A stretch of DNA of 18,637 nt. Source: DATIXD01 sp035518875 (GTDB taxonomy: Bacteria > Pseudomonadota > Gammaproteobacteria > Methylococcales > Methylococcaceae). A model generated the notes under the pieces. That model saw only the letters and a list, made by a program, of their open reading frames with translations, had not been told where the DNA came from and did not search any database. Both the position numbers and the translations under genes were made by a program. Positions 1-8,011 of the stretch are shown one piece after another. The stretch is from contig DATIXD010000156.1 in the NCBI GenBank assembly GCA_035518875.1, forward strand, positions 1 through 18,637. The letters are read 5' to 3'. Numbering within the stretch: position 1 is the first letter of the stretch; each line of letters starts with the position of its first letter.

Positions 1-77
1 GCGAGGCCGGCGTAGCCGCCGCCGACGATCACCACCCGCGGATTTCTGCGCCGCCCGAATCCCGGCAGGAAGCTCAT
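1..77 (-). CDS. FAD/NAD(P)-dependent oxidoreductase, N-terminal fragment (window edge)
   Basis: Only about 25 codons lie inside the window. The reverse strand reads from an ATG at 75-77 into MSFLPGFGRRRNPRVVIVGG followed by GYAGL. The hydrophobic strand plus GGGYAG is the dinucleotide-binding motif found at the start of type II NADH dehydrogenases and related pyridine-nucleotide disulfide oxidoreductases. The start lies 15 bases after the stop of the ABC1-family kinase gene on the same strand, so the two are probably co-transcribed. A type II NADH:quinone oxidoreductase is the likeliest identity because GGGYAG near the N terminus is typical of that group. The rest of the protein cannot be seen, so the exact family is inferred. 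Confidence 0.7.
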   Translation of the reverse strand, partial: MSFLPGFGRRRNPRVVIVGGGYAGL

Positions 78-92
78 GCCGGTTCGCCTGCC

Positions 93-1790
93 TCAATACT
101 GGCCACGGCCGCGCCCGTGCGTGCTTTTCCATATGGAAACCACCAGCCACAATGCCCCAACCGCCGCGCCGACGTAGCCGAGCAGCCCGAATGCCGGCAG
201 ACCGAACAGGGTGGGACCGCCGCCCACGGTCATCACGATGGAGGAACCCACGATCAAGGCGGCGGTGACCAGGCCGACGGTGAGCCAGCTGGCGGCGGTT
301 TCGACTTGCCAGCCGAAATGGTCCAGCCGGCTCATGTCGATGTTGAAGGTGAGCGTGCCTTTGTGGGCGGCGCGCAGCAGGCGCCGCAATTCGCCCGGCA
401 TGTCGGCGACGATGTCGAAGAGTTGCACGACGTTGCGCCAGCCGCGCCGGGCCAAAGCTTCCGGCTCATAGCGCTCTTTCAGGGCCTGCTCCAGGAAGGG
501 GGCGGTTTGAGAAAAGATATCGAAGTCAGGATCGTTCTGCCGCCCCATGCCGTCCAGGGCCACCAGCGCCCGGAACAGCAAGCCGAGATCCGGCGGCAGC
601 GCCAGATCATGCTGGCGCATCAGCTGGGTGAGCTCGGACAGCATGATCGTCAGGCTGATCTGCTTGAGCGGAGCGCCGTAATAGCTGTCGATGAAGGTGT
701 CCATGTCCACGATCAACCGGTCCGGTTCCACATGGGACGAGCCCGACCAATCCAGCAGCACTTCCGCCGCGTTGACCGCATCCCGCTCGACGATGGCGTA
801 CAACAGGTCCACCAACTGGTTGCGGCGCGCCTCCGACAAGCGTCCCACCATGCCGAAATCGATGAAGGCGATGCGGTTGTCCGGTAGGTAAAGCAAATTG
901 CCGTCATGGGGGTCGGCATGGAAAAAACCTTCTCTGAGGATCATTCGCAGCACCGCATCCGCCCCCACTTTGGCCAGCGCCCGGCGGTCGAGGCCGGCGG
1001 CTTTGATCGCGGTCTCCTCCAGGCCGGCGAAGCCTTCGATGTAATCCTGAACGGCAACCCGTTCGCTCACGTAGTCCCAATGAATTCGGGGAATGACGAT
1101 CATGGGGTCGTCGAGGAAAATGGCCGCCATGCGGTCGGTGCTACGGCATTCGTTGATGAAATTCATCTCGCGCCGAATGGAGAGCCCGAACTGGCGGACG
1201 ACTTCGGTGGGATGGAAGTTGCTCAGTTCCGGGAATTCGAATTCGAGCAATTTTGCCAGTCGGTCCATCAGACGCAGATCGGCTTCCACGACTCTCTGGA
1301 TGCCCGGTCGACGGATCTTGACGATCACCTGGGCGCCGTCGTGGAGGCGGGCACGGTGCACTTGGGCAATGGAGGCGGCGGCGATGGGTTGGGTGTCGAA
1401 CTCCGCAAAGACGGTTTCCACCGGCGCTTTCAAGTCCGCCTGCAACTGCTCCCGCAATTGCTCGAACGGAACCGGCACTACTCGGCGCTGAAGCTTTTCC
1501 AATTCATCGATCCACTCCGGCGGAAGCAGATCCACGCGGGTGCCCATGATCTGCCCGAGCTTGATGAACGTCGGCCCCAGATCCTCCAGCGCCCGCCGAA
1601 CTCGCTGCGGCAGCTCCATCTGCGCCTGCTGCTCGGCGTATTTCCAGTGCAGCGTTTTGCCGGCTTTCTCCAGAAATGAACGAATGCCGAGGCGATTCAC
1701 CATCTCGCCGAAGCCGTAACGGATCAGCACCGAGGCGATTTCCTGCAGGCGTCCCAAGTCGCGAATCGCACCCAATGTTTCGGTCAGCAT
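93..1790 (-). CDS. ABC1/UbiB (AarF) family atypical kinase
   Basis: This 565-residue protein belongs to the ABC1K/UbiB family of atypical kinase or ATPase proteins that support ubiquinone biosynthesis or quinone lipid handling at the inner membrane. The family-specific KxGQ motif is at residues 77-80 (FIKLGQ). The alanine-rich loop that replaces the glycine loop is at about 137-140 (AAASIAQ), the ATP-site lysine at about 158 (VKIRRPG), the catalytic loop HADPHDGN at 291-298 and DFG at 311-313. The last about 65 residues hold two hydrophobic glycine-rich segments, the usual C-terminal membrane anchor. All key residues and the family length are present, so it looks intact. It sits 43 bases after an alcohol dehydrogenase gene and 15 before an oxidoreductase gene. 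It is not next to ubiE or ubiJ, so it may be a paralogue rather than the housekeeping ubiB, and I give no symbol. Confidence 0.93.
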   Translation of the reverse strand: MLTETLGAIRDLGRLQEIASVLIRYGFGEMVNRLGIRSFLEKAGKTLHWKYAEQQAQMELPQRVRRALEDLGPTFIKLGQIMGTRVDLLPPEWIDELEKLQRRVVPVPFEQLREQLQADLKAPVETVFAEFDTQPIAAASIAQVHRARLHDGAQVIVKIRRPGIQRVVEADLRLMDRLAKLLEFEFPELSNFHPTEVVRQFGLSIRREMNFINECRSTDRMAAIFLDDPMIVIPRIHWDYVSERVAVQDYIEGFAGLEETAIKAAGLDRRALAKVGADAVLRMILREGFFHADPHDGNLLYLPDNRIAFIDFGMVGRLSEARRNQLVDLLYAIVERDAVNAAEVLLDWSGSSHVEPDRLIVDMDTFIDSYYGAPLKQISLTIMLSELTQLMRQHDLALPPDLGLLFRALVALDGMGRQNDPDFDIFSQTAPFLEQALKERYEPEALARRGWRNVVQLFDIVADMPGELRRLLRAAHKGTLTFNIDMSRLDHFGWQVETAASWLTVGLVTAALIVGSSIVMTVGGGPTLFGLPAFGLLGYVGAAVGALWLVVSIWKSTHGRGRGQY

Positions 1791-1833
1791 GTTCCAGTGG
1801 CTTATGGCGTGGGATTGGCAATAGCGTCGGCGG

Positions 1834-2862
1834 TCAGCCTACTCTCAACACTTTCGCGCCGCGAACCCTTCGGGTCTTGAGTTCCAGCAACGCTCGGTTG
1901 GCGTCTTCCAGGGCATATTCCTCGATTTCCGGGCGGATTGGAATTTCTGCGGCCAACTCAAGGAATGCTCGCACATCGCTGCGGGTGACATTGGCGACGC
2001 TTTTGATCTCCTTCTCCATCCACAGATGGGTCGGATAGTCCAATCGCAACAGATAGTCCTGATCGATCGCCTCTTTGCGAATGGCGTTCACCACCAATCG
2101 GCCGCCGGGTTCCAGGTTTTTCAGCGCCTCCACCACCGGTTTCCAGGCAGGGGTGGTATCGATCACGCTGGCCAGCCCTTCCGGCGCTTGCTCGCCCGTT
2201 TCCCCGGTCCAAGCGGCGCCCAACTCCCGCGCGAATGCGCGCTCCTCCTCGCTGCGGGCGAATACGAAGATTTTCACGTTGGGATAGCGATGGCGCACCA
2301 TCATCAAAACCAGATGTGCGGATGCGCCGAATCCGGTCAGCCCCAGGTTCTGCCCGTCCTCGAGCGAGGCGAGTTTGATCGAACGATAACCGATAGCCCC
2401 GGCGCAGAGCAGAGGCGCCGCCTGCGCATCCGAGAATGCCGAAGGGATGGGATAGGCGAAGGCCGCCGGAACGGTCATGTACTCGGCATAACCGCCGTTC
2501 GCATCTCTCCCTGTCGCCTTGAATTCGCGGCACAAATTTTCGGTGCCTTCCAGGCAGAACCGGCAGACGCCGCAGGCCGAATAGATCCAGGCCACGCCCG
2601 CTCGATCGCCAGTGGCGAAGCCTGACACCTCGCGCCCCATCGTCTCCACATGCCCCACGACCTGATGGCCCAGCACCATCGGCAAACGGGGCGGTGCGGT
2701 TCTGCCCTCGATCTCGTCCAGCTCGGTATGGCAAACGCCACAGGTCGACACCCTGAGCAAAATTTCTTCGTCTCCAGGAACGGGTATGGGTAACTCAACG
2801 AGTTCCAGCGGACTCTCACACGCCGGGAGGCTCGCAAGTTTTTTCAAGATCATGGCTTTCAT
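1834..2862 (-). CDS. Zinc-dependent alcohol dehydrogenase (medium-chain family)
   Basis: This 342-residue NAD(P)-dependent medium-chain alcohol dehydrogenase would oxidise alcohols or reduce aldehydes in the cytoplasm. Catalytic-zinc ligands are visible as C44 (CGVCHTE), H66 (LGHQVVG) and C153. Four structural-zinc cysteines are clustered at 97, 100, 103 and 111. The Rossmann segment is GFGASAH at about 177-183; the last H where many relatives have a G is typical of the AdhA/'zinc-binding alcohol dehydrogenase' branch. The length is normal. The ATG at 2860-2862 is preceded by an AAGGAAT ribosome-binding site. It is the first gene of a minus-strand run with the ABC1-family kinase and a flavin oxidoreductase, and is divergent from the lipid-modifying genes at 3066. 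Substrate cannot be read from sequence. Confidence 0.92.
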   Translation of the reverse strand: MKAMILKKLASLPACESPLELVELPIPVPGDEEILLRVSTCGVCHTELDEIEGRTAPPRLPMVLGHQVVGHVETMGREVSGFATGDRAGVAWIYSACGVCRFCLEGTENLCREFKATGRDANGGYAEYMTVPAAFAYPIPSAFSDAQAAPLLCAGAIGYRSIKLASLEDGQNLGLTGFGASAHLVLMMVRHRYPNVKIFVFARSEEERAFARELGAAWTGETGEQAPEGLASVIDTTPAWKPVVEALKNLEPGGRLVVNAIRKEAIDQDYLLRLDYPTHLWMEKEIKSVANVTRSDVRAFLELAAEIPIRPEIEEYALEDANRALLELKTRRVRGAKVLRVG

Positions 2863-3065
2863 CGGCTTATTCCTTGCTCAAATCAACCGCATTCTGTGGC
2901 CCCGGCAGCAGCAATGCAACTTGATCGGGGAATATAGCGTCTAATTTGCGAAATGCCTCTTTCTGCCTGAAAATCCGGAAGCAAAGATACCGCAAACCGG
3001 GTATTTCCCTTCGCAGACAAACCGTGGCAGGTTGAAACTGCCCGATTCTTTGGAGGAGATGACCG

Positions 3066-4373
3066 ATGAAGCTTGAATTGCTGAAATCCGATCTTGTCCA
3101 ATTCGCCCCGGAACACGGGAAGTCATTCACTGATGAGAGCGCTTTTGATGATCAACCCAGGCCGGGACGGATCGACCGCTGGGCACTCGATCAACTATTC
3201 GCCGGTATTGGACGCCCGCCTATCCGGTTGCGATTGTGGAACGGTCTGGAAATAAGCCGCGCGGACGACGCGCCCGTGGCCACTATATACATTCATGACC
3301 GTGTCACCCTGCTGAAGCTGCTGGTGTATCCCGATTTGTACTTTGGCGAGGCCTATTGCAGCGGGGCGCTGGAAGTCGAGGGGGAGCTGGTCGAATTCCT
3401 TGAATACTTGTATCTAGCGTTGGCCGATGCGCCCGCGCGCAGTCTTTTCCACCGGCTTTTGATCCGGGGGATATATCATCCTCAAGACACCACGCTGGAA
3501 GATTCCAAAGACAACATTCATCATCACTACAACATCGGTAACGAGTTTTACCGCCTGTGGCTGGATGACGAAATGGTTTATACCTGCGCCTATTTCCGCT
3601 CTCCCGACGACACGCTGGAACAGGCCCAGGTGGACAAGATGGATCACGTCTGCCGCAAACTGGAGCTGAGCCCCGGTCTGACCGTGGTGGAGGCCGGATG
3701 CGGGTGGGGTTCGCTCGCGCTCCATATGGCCCAACATTACGGCGTGAGCGTCAAGGCGTACAACATCTCCCATGAACAGATCCGCTACGCGCGTCGACGC
3801 GCTCAAGAGCTCGGGTTGCAGGAGCGGGTTGAATTCATCGAGGACGACTATCGCAACATCGGCGGCCAGTTTGACGCATTCGTGTCCGTGGGCATGCTGG
3901 AGCACGTGGGTCCCAGGCATCTGGACGCCTTCGGCGAAGTGATCCGGCGTAGTCTGAAAGACTCCGGGCGGGGCCTTATCCATTTTGTCGGTCGCAATCG
4001 ACCAGGGCCCATGAATGCATGGATCGAGCGGCATATTTTTCCGGGCGCCTATACGCCCGCCCTCAGCGAGGTTGCCAAAATCCTGGAGCCGGGAAACTTC
4101 AACGTCCTGGACGTCGAGAATATCCGACTGCATTATGCCAAGACCCTGGAGCATTGGCTCGCCCGTTTCGAGCGGATTGTTCCGCAGATCACCGGCACGT
4201 TCGGAAAAGCCTTCGTCAAGGCTTGGCGCTTGTATTTGGCTGGTTGTATTGCCGGGTTTAACACCGGTGACATGCAGTTATTCCAGATTGTATTCAATCG
4301 CTACGGCAACAACCATGTGCCGTGGACGCGCGAATATTTGTATCGGCCCCCGCTTCGCCGGGAGGATGAATAA
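3066..4373 (+). CDS. Cyclopropane-fatty-acid-synthase-like SAM methyltransferase
   Basis: This 435-residue protein is a CFA-synthase-family enzyme that transfers a one-carbon unit from S-adenosylmethionine to the double bond of unsaturated acyl chains in membrane phospholipids. The SAM-binding motif VVEAGCGWG lies at 207-215. Residues matching the known active site of E. coli Cfa are all present: C174 (VYTCAYF), E279 (VGMLEHVG), H306 (LIHFVG) and Y357 (LHYAKTLEHW). The N-terminal about 140 residues form the usual lipid-binding extension. The start is well supported by GGAGGAG at 3052-3058, seven bases upstream. Its stop codon shares a base with the ATG of the next gene (TAATG), so translation is coupled. 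A true cyclopropane synthase is the default reading. A methyltransferase making 10-methylene or methyl-branched acids is the alternative suggested by the coupled reductase. Confidence 0.92.
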   Translation: MKLELLKSDLVQFAPEHGKSFTDESAFDDQPRPGRIDRWALDQLFAGIGRPPIRLRLWNGLEISRADDAPVATIYIHDRVTLLKLLVYPDLYFGEAYCSGALEVEGELVEFLEYLYLALADAPARSLFHRLLIRGIYHPQDTTLEDSKDNIHHHYNIGNEFYRLWLDDEMVYTCAYFRSPDDTLEQAQVDKMDHVCRKLELSPGLTVVEAGCGWGSLALHMAQHYGVSVKAYNISHEQIRYARRRAQELGLQERVEFIEDDYRNIGGQFDAFVSVGMLEHVGPRHLDAFGEVIRRSLKDSGRGLIHFVGRNRPGPMNAWIERHIFPGAYTPALSEVAKILEPGNFNVLDVENIRLHYAKTLEHWLARFERIVPQITGTFGKAFVKAWRLYLAGCIAGFNTGDMQLFQIVFNRYGNNHVPWTREYLYRPPLRREDE

Positions 4374-5503
4374 TGCTTGACTGCGATGCGCTAATCGTCG
4401 GCGGAGGGCCGGCGGGTTCCAGCTGCGCCCGGCAACTTCGACGGGCGGGCTTGGATGTCGTCGTCATGGACAAACAGAGCTTTCCCCGTGACAAGGTGTG
4501 CGCCGGATGGGTCACGCCGAGGGTGCTCGCCGAAACAGGGGTGGACGCCGGGGAGTACGCCGCTACCGGACGCGTGATTCAACCCATCACCGGATTCCGC
4601 ACCAGCATCCTCGGCGGGAAAGAAGTGGAGACCCGGTATGGGCGGATAGTGAGTTACGGCATCCTGCGCCGCGAATTCGATCATTATTTGTTGGAGCGTA
4701 GCGGCGCCCGGCTTATCTTGGGCGAAGCCTTCAAAGGCATGGAGTGGAGCGGCGGCCACTGGATCGTCAACGGCCAAATCAGAACGCCCCTGATCGTCGG
4801 TGCGGGCGGACACTTTTGTCCTGTCGCACGCCACTTCGGCGCCGAGCTCGGTAGCACCGAATGTGTCGTCGCGGCACAGGAAGTGGAATTCGAGATGACT
4901 CCGCGGCAGCGAGCGGCCTGTCGCATTGTCGGCGAAATCCCCGAACTGTTCTTTTTGGAGGACTTGAGTGGTTATGCCTGGTGCTTCCGTAAAGGCGATG
5001 TGCTCAACGTTGGTCTGGGACGCCAGGACAACCGCAATCTGTCCCAATACGTGGACGATTTCGTGGCGTTGGTGAAGGCGCAAGACAAGATTCCCGGCGA
5101 TATGCCTATGCGTTTTCGCGGCCACGCCTATCTGCTTCATGGGGAAAGCGAGCGCCAGTTAGTGGAAAACGGCGCGCTGCTCATCGGCGATGCGGCTGGG
5201 CTTGCCTATCCTCAAAGCGGCGAAGGCATATGCCCTGCTGTCGAGTCGGGATTGCTGGCGGCCCGGGCTATTGTCGATGCACGAGGCGATTATTCTCCCG
5301 AGCGGCTGAGCGCGTACCCAAAAGCGCTCGCTAAGCGCCTCGGCCCTAGGGAAAAGAGGGAAAAGAGCCGATTTTCCGATCTCCTGACCGCCCCGCTGAC
5401 GCGCAACGTCATCGACAAACTCATGGGCGTTCCCTGGTTTGCTCGCCACGTTCTGATCGACCGCTGGTTTTTGCATTCGCGCCAAGCGCCCTTGGAGATT
5501 TGA
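4373..5503 (+). CDS. Geranylgeranyl-reductase-type FAD-dependent oxidoreductase
   Basis: This 376-residue flavoprotein belongs to the geranylgeranyl reductase group, whose members reduce isolated C=C bonds in isoprenoid or lipid chains. The FAD-binding GGGPAG is at residues 10-15 right after a beta strand. The group motif FPRDKVCAGWVTP follows at about 37-49, with AG where plant and archaeal enzymes usually have GG. A second flavin motif GDAAGLAYPQSGEGI lies near residues 273-287. The length is typical and no defect is visible. The ATG at 4373 overlaps the stop codon of the CFA-like methyltransferase by one base, so the two are made together and probably act on the same lipid. The substrate is unknown. 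An isoprenoid quinone or prenyl chain is possible from family knowledge, and a modified fatty acyl chain is what the context suggests. Confidence 0.88.
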   Translation: MLDCDALIVGGGPAGSSCARQLRRAGLDVVVMDKQSFPRDKVCAGWVTPRVLAETGVDAGEYAATGRVIQPITGFRTSILGGKEVETRYGRIVSYGILRREFDHYLLERSGARLILGEAFKGMEWSGGHWIVNGQIRTPLIVGAGGHFCPVARHFGAELGSTECVVAAQEVEFEMTPRQRAACRIVGEIPELFFLEDLSGYAWCFRKGDVLNVGLGRQDNRNLSQYVDDFVALVKAQDKIPGDMPMRFRGHAYLLHGESERQLVENGALLIGDAAGLAYPQSGEGICPAVESGLLAARAIVDARGDYSPERLSAYPKALAKRLGPREKREKSRFSDLLTAPLTRNVIDKLMGVPWFARHVLIDRWFLHSRQAPLEI

Positions 5504-5787
5504 GCGGTCCCATCAAGCGTTTCGAATCATTCGCCCCAGCGGTCAAGCCATTCGCATTTTTTTAAGATGCGCGTGAACGGTTTGGCAAAATAACTGTCTT
5601 ACTTGGGTTGGTGCGAAGCTCGAACGCTTCTGCTAGACATTTCAACCATCCCGCCGAACCGGATTGGCACAAATTGCCCTCGACTCGATGAGTGCTATCT
5701 GATTCCCCGTTTGTGGTTTTATGATACTGGGGCCTGGCAAAATGGCCATGGCTCAGTTTGTTCACTCGATTCAGGTATATTCATCCA
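5504..5787 (+). other. Intergenic region before the desaturase
   Basis: No convincing gene is seen in this 284-base stretch. It contains a short inverted repeat with arms GAAGC/GCTTC at about 5616-5631 (GAAGCTCGAACGCTTC) that could be an operator for the downstream desaturase, and a T-run at about 5556-5562 that may end the upstream operon. Both are weak. An open frame with a TTG start at 5758 merely extends the desaturase upstream and is not favoured. Confidence 0.4.
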
Positions 5788-6972
5788 ATGTTAACCGGTT
5801 TCCTAAATATTCCCGTGTGGGGCCTTGTAATCGTTGCCTTGGTCTTGACTCACATCACGATTGCAAGCGTAACGATATTTCTTCATCGGCATCAGGCCCA
5901 TCGGGCCTTGGATATCCATCCGATCATGAGTCATTTCTTCAGATTCTGGCTGTGGCTAACCACCGGCATGATCACCAAGGAGTGGGTGGCGGTTCATCGC
6001 AAACACCACGCGAAATGCGAAACCGTCGAAGACCCCCATAGCCCGCAGGTGTTCGGGATCCGCAAGGTTTTACTAGAGGGGGCGGAGTTGTACACACAAC
6101 AGGCCGAGGACCCCAAAACCACGGAGAAATACGGCACCGGCACCCCCGACGATTGGCTGGAGAACAATGTTTACCGCCGGTTTCCCCATGTGGGGCTCGC
6201 CATCATGCTCACCACGGATGTCGCTTTGTTCGGCGTGCTCGGGCTGACGGTGTGGGCGGTACAGATGCTGTGGATACCGTTTTGGGCCGCCGGCGTGATC
6301 AACGGCTTGGGTCATTATCGGGGTTACCGGAATTTCGAGACCCAGGACGCCGCGACCAATTTATTCCCGATCGCGATCCTGATCGGCGGCGAGGAGCTGC
6401 ATAACAACCACCATGCCTATCCCTCGTCCGCCAAACTTTCCAGCAAATGGTGGGAGTTCGACATCGGCTGGTTTTATATCCGGGTGATGGAGATCCTGAA
6501 ACTGGCCCGCGTCAAAAGGCGTGCGCCCAAATCCAGAATCGAATGGGAGAAGCCGCTGGCCGATCGCGAGACCTTGCTGGCGGTTGTGAAAAACCGCTTC
6601 CACGTGATGGCTCTCTATGGCCGACGCGTGGTTGTGCCGGTATTGCGGATCGAATCCAAAATCGCCGATGCACCTACGCGCAGATTGCTCAAAAAAGCAC
6701 GGCCATTGATGGTTAGGGAATATCTGAGACCGGACGAAGCCGCGCGTACCGCGTTGAACCGCGCGTTGGAAACGAGCGAGGCGCTGGCCACAGTTTATCG
6801 GTTCAAGGAGCAGCTCAGGGCGCTGTGGACCAATGCCTCGTTCAGCCCCGAAAAGCGTTTGGAAGCTTTGCGGGAATGGTGCAGGCAGGCCGAAGCAACC
6901 GGTATCCAGTGCCTGCAGAATTTTGCGGCGGTTCTGCGGGGTTATTCTGTCTGTCAGAGCGCGTTGGCGTAA
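5788..6972 (+). CDS. desA: Acyl-lipid fatty acid desaturase (DesA-like, delta-9 type)
   Basis: This integral-membrane di-iron enzyme introduces a cis double bond into acyl chains of membrane lipids using oxygen. The three histidine boxes are HRHQAH at 33-38, HRKHH at 70-74 and HNNHH at about 205-209. Hydrophobic spans surround them, for example 8-31 and around 130-160. The ATG at 5788 gives 394 residues and an N terminus (MLTGFLNIPVWG) that resembles Pseudomonas DesA from its first residue. I chose it over an in-frame TTG at 5758, which lacks a ribosome-binding site; the site before 5788 is also weak (AGG). The C-terminal about 150 residues are a charged helical cytoplasmic extension typical of the DesA group. 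Its product, an unsaturated acyl chain, is the substrate class of the CFA-like enzyme encoded 1.4 kb upstream on the same strand. Confidence 0.92.
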   Translation: MLTGFLNIPVWGLVIVALVLTHITIASVTIFLHRHQAHRALDIHPIMSHFFRFWLWLTTGMITKEWVAVHRKHHAKCETVEDPHSPQVFGIRKVLLEGAELYTQQAEDPKTTEKYGTGTPDDWLENNVYRRFPHVGLAIMLTTDVALFGVLGLTVWAVQMLWIPFWAAGVINGLGHYRGYRNFETQDAATNLFPIAILIGGEELHNNHHAYPSSAKLSSKWWEFDIGWFYIRVMEILKLARVKRRAPKSRIEWEKPLADRETLLAVVKNRFHVMALYGRRVVVPVLRIESKIADAPTRRLLKKARPLMVREYLRPDEAARTALNRALETSEALATVYRFKEQLRALWTNASFSPEKRLEALREWCRQAEATGIQCLQNFAAVLRGYSVCQSALA

Positions 6973-6992
6973 CGAGCGGACGGTTGAAGTCT

Positions 6993-7024
6993 AAGGGCGG
7001 ATGCGTTTTTGCTGTTCCGCCCTT
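6993..7024. terminator. Stem-loop between convergent genes
   Basis: A perfect 9-bp stem (AAGGGCGGA at 6993-7001, TCCGCCCTT at 7016-7024) encloses a 14-base loop. It lies between the desaturase end at 6972 and the lipoprotein end at 7091, which converge, so a shared transcription-end hairpin is the natural role. There is no clear T-run on either strand, which weakens the call. Confidence 0.45.
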
Positions 7025-7090
7025 GCCAACCGGAAACCATCGAAGATCCGAAATCCGTCCGATCCCAGGGATGTTTCCCGTCTCTGGGGT

Positions 7091-7495
7091 TCAGAATCCC
7101 GAGGAAATCAGGGTTTCAACCTTGCGCGTGGCCGCCTCGCATTCCGGTACGGCTTTTACCAGCTGCATCTTGGTTTTGATGCCGGGTTTTTGTCCGCCGG
7201 CCAATGCGGAAACCACTTCGTTCAATGGCAGACAGGCATAGTCCATCTTGGACTCGGCCCCGATGAGTTCGGTGCCGCTATTACGATCTCGTTGTCCATC
7301 CATGCCCGAGGTGAACATCAGATCATTGACTACGCTGTTATGGTGTCGAAAAACGTGCTCCACGTAGGCGGCAAACTCCGCCTCATTCATAGCGACCGCT
7401 TCGCCTTCCGGCGTCTCGGTGCGTATCGTCGAGCAACCGACGAACAAGGTCGCTGTGGCGAGAACCACGGTTCGTAGTGTTATTGGAAGCGGCAT
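7091..7495 (-). CDS. Small hypothetical lipoprotein
   Basis: I do not recognise the family of this 134-residue protein. The N terminus has a hydrophobic segment ending in LFVGC (residues 17-21), a plausible lipobox with the lipidated cysteine at 21, so the mature part would sit in the periplasm attached to a membrane. The mature region is hydrophilic, with a histidine pair (FRHHNSV, about 49-55), and two cysteines (YACLP and PECEA) that could form a disulfide. The ATG at 7493-7495 has a GAGGT ribosome-binding site eight bases away. An overlapping plus-strand open frame (7001-7477) has a low-quality composition and no such signals. The signal peptide and ribosome-binding site make the minus-strand reading the real one. 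Confidence 0.65.
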   Translation of the reverse strand: MPLPITLRTVVLATATLFVGCSTIRTETPEGEAVAMNEAEFAAYVEHVFRHHNSVVNDLMFTSGMDGQRDRNSGTELIGAESKMDYACLPLNEVVSALAGGQKPGIKTKMQLVKAVPECEAATRKVETLISSGF

Positions 7496-7849
7496 AGGAA
7501 AGACCTCGCCTTGCGATTCACGACTAAGCCTTGGTAGATATCAGGATGGGTGACGGACAGACGGAACCCATCATCCCAGAAAATGCCATTGGAAGCCACA
7601 TAGTAAGATGGGGTTTGGAGTTGGAACCCCTCTGTGCCAGGGACCTCAGAGGGCGCATATATTCGCCGTAATCGGACAGGAAAGGCAACACAAGACTTGC
7701 GCGGATGAGAAAGAATATTGACGCAAGACTTGAGTCTATGTTTTCATTAAAAAATTTGGCGAATGCGATTTCTTGATTTAGGGATGAATTCGTGCCAGTT
7801 CTCTTCGCCGTTTCTGGCCATTCGGCAATCCATTGCTTTGATGAATAAC
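7496..7849. other. Structured intergenic region with three hairpins and a repeated palindrome
   Basis: No gene is seen in these 354 bases, but secondary structure is dense. GATGGGT/ACCCATC pairs 7545-7551 with 7566-7572. GGGGTT/AACCCC pairs 7610-7615 with 7625-7630. CCCTCTG/CAGAGGG pairs 7628-7634 with 7647-7653. The second and third share bases 7628-7630, so they are mutually exclusive if formed in RNA. The palindrome CAAGACTTG occurs at 7691-7699 and again at 7724-7732. On the minus strand this would be the leader of the lipoprotein gene. On the plus strand it lies upstream of the tRNA. Confidence 0.45.
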
Positions 7850-7925
7850 GCTGGCGTAGCTCAGTCGGTAGAGCAGCTGATTTGTAATCAGCCGGTCGGG
7901 GGTTCGAATCCCTTCGCCAGCTCCA
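7850..7925 (+). tRNA. tRNA-Thr (anticodon UGU), CCA encoded
   Basis: The 76-base sequence folds into a complete cloverleaf. The acceptor stem is GCTGGCG/CGCCAGC (7850-7856 with 7915-7921). The D arm contains AGCTCAGTCGGTAGAGC. The anticodon stem GCTGA/TCAGC encloses the loop TTTGTAA, giving anticodon TGT. The T arm contains GGTTCGAATCC. Discriminator T at 7922 and an encoded CCA at 7923-7925 finish it. It reads ACA (and probably other ACN) threonine codons. I see no duplicated tRNA 3' end elsewhere in the window, so no integrated island is indicated. Confidence 0.97.
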
Positions 7926-7937
7926 ATAAACACAAAG

Positions 7938-7968
7938 GCTTGTTGATCTACGTCAACAAGCATTTTTT
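7938..7968 (+). terminator. Rho-independent terminator of tRNA-Thr
   Basis: A perfect 9-bp stem, GCTTGTTGA (7938-7946) with TCAACAAGC (7953-7961), encloses a six-base loop and is followed by A and six T residues (7963-7968). It lies 12 bases after the tRNA CCA end. Confidence 0.9.
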
Positions 7969-8011
7969 ACTTGTGTAGACGATCAAAGTCTAGCTTTACA
8001 AAATTACGCGT

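Noticed and set aside
117..1679. Long plus-strand open frames opposite the ABC1 kinase gene
   Set aside because: They are antisense to a gene with all family motifs and have no recognisable domain. High GC creates such shadows.
3414..4154. 246-codon minus-strand open frame inside the CFA-like gene
   Set aside because: It is antisense to a strongly conserved enzyme and has no domain or ribosome-binding site of note.
5666..5680. Sigma-54-like TGGCAC...TTGC upstream of the desaturase
   Set aside because: The gap between GG and GC is two bases short of the fixed spacing that sigma-54 needs.
5758..5787. TTG start extending the desaturase by ten codons
   Set aside because: No ribosome-binding site, and the ATG at 5788 matches the family N terminus and length.
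7850..7925. tRNA-Thr as an integration site for a genomic island
   Set aside because: No integrase gene and no duplicate of the tRNA 3' end are visible in the window.
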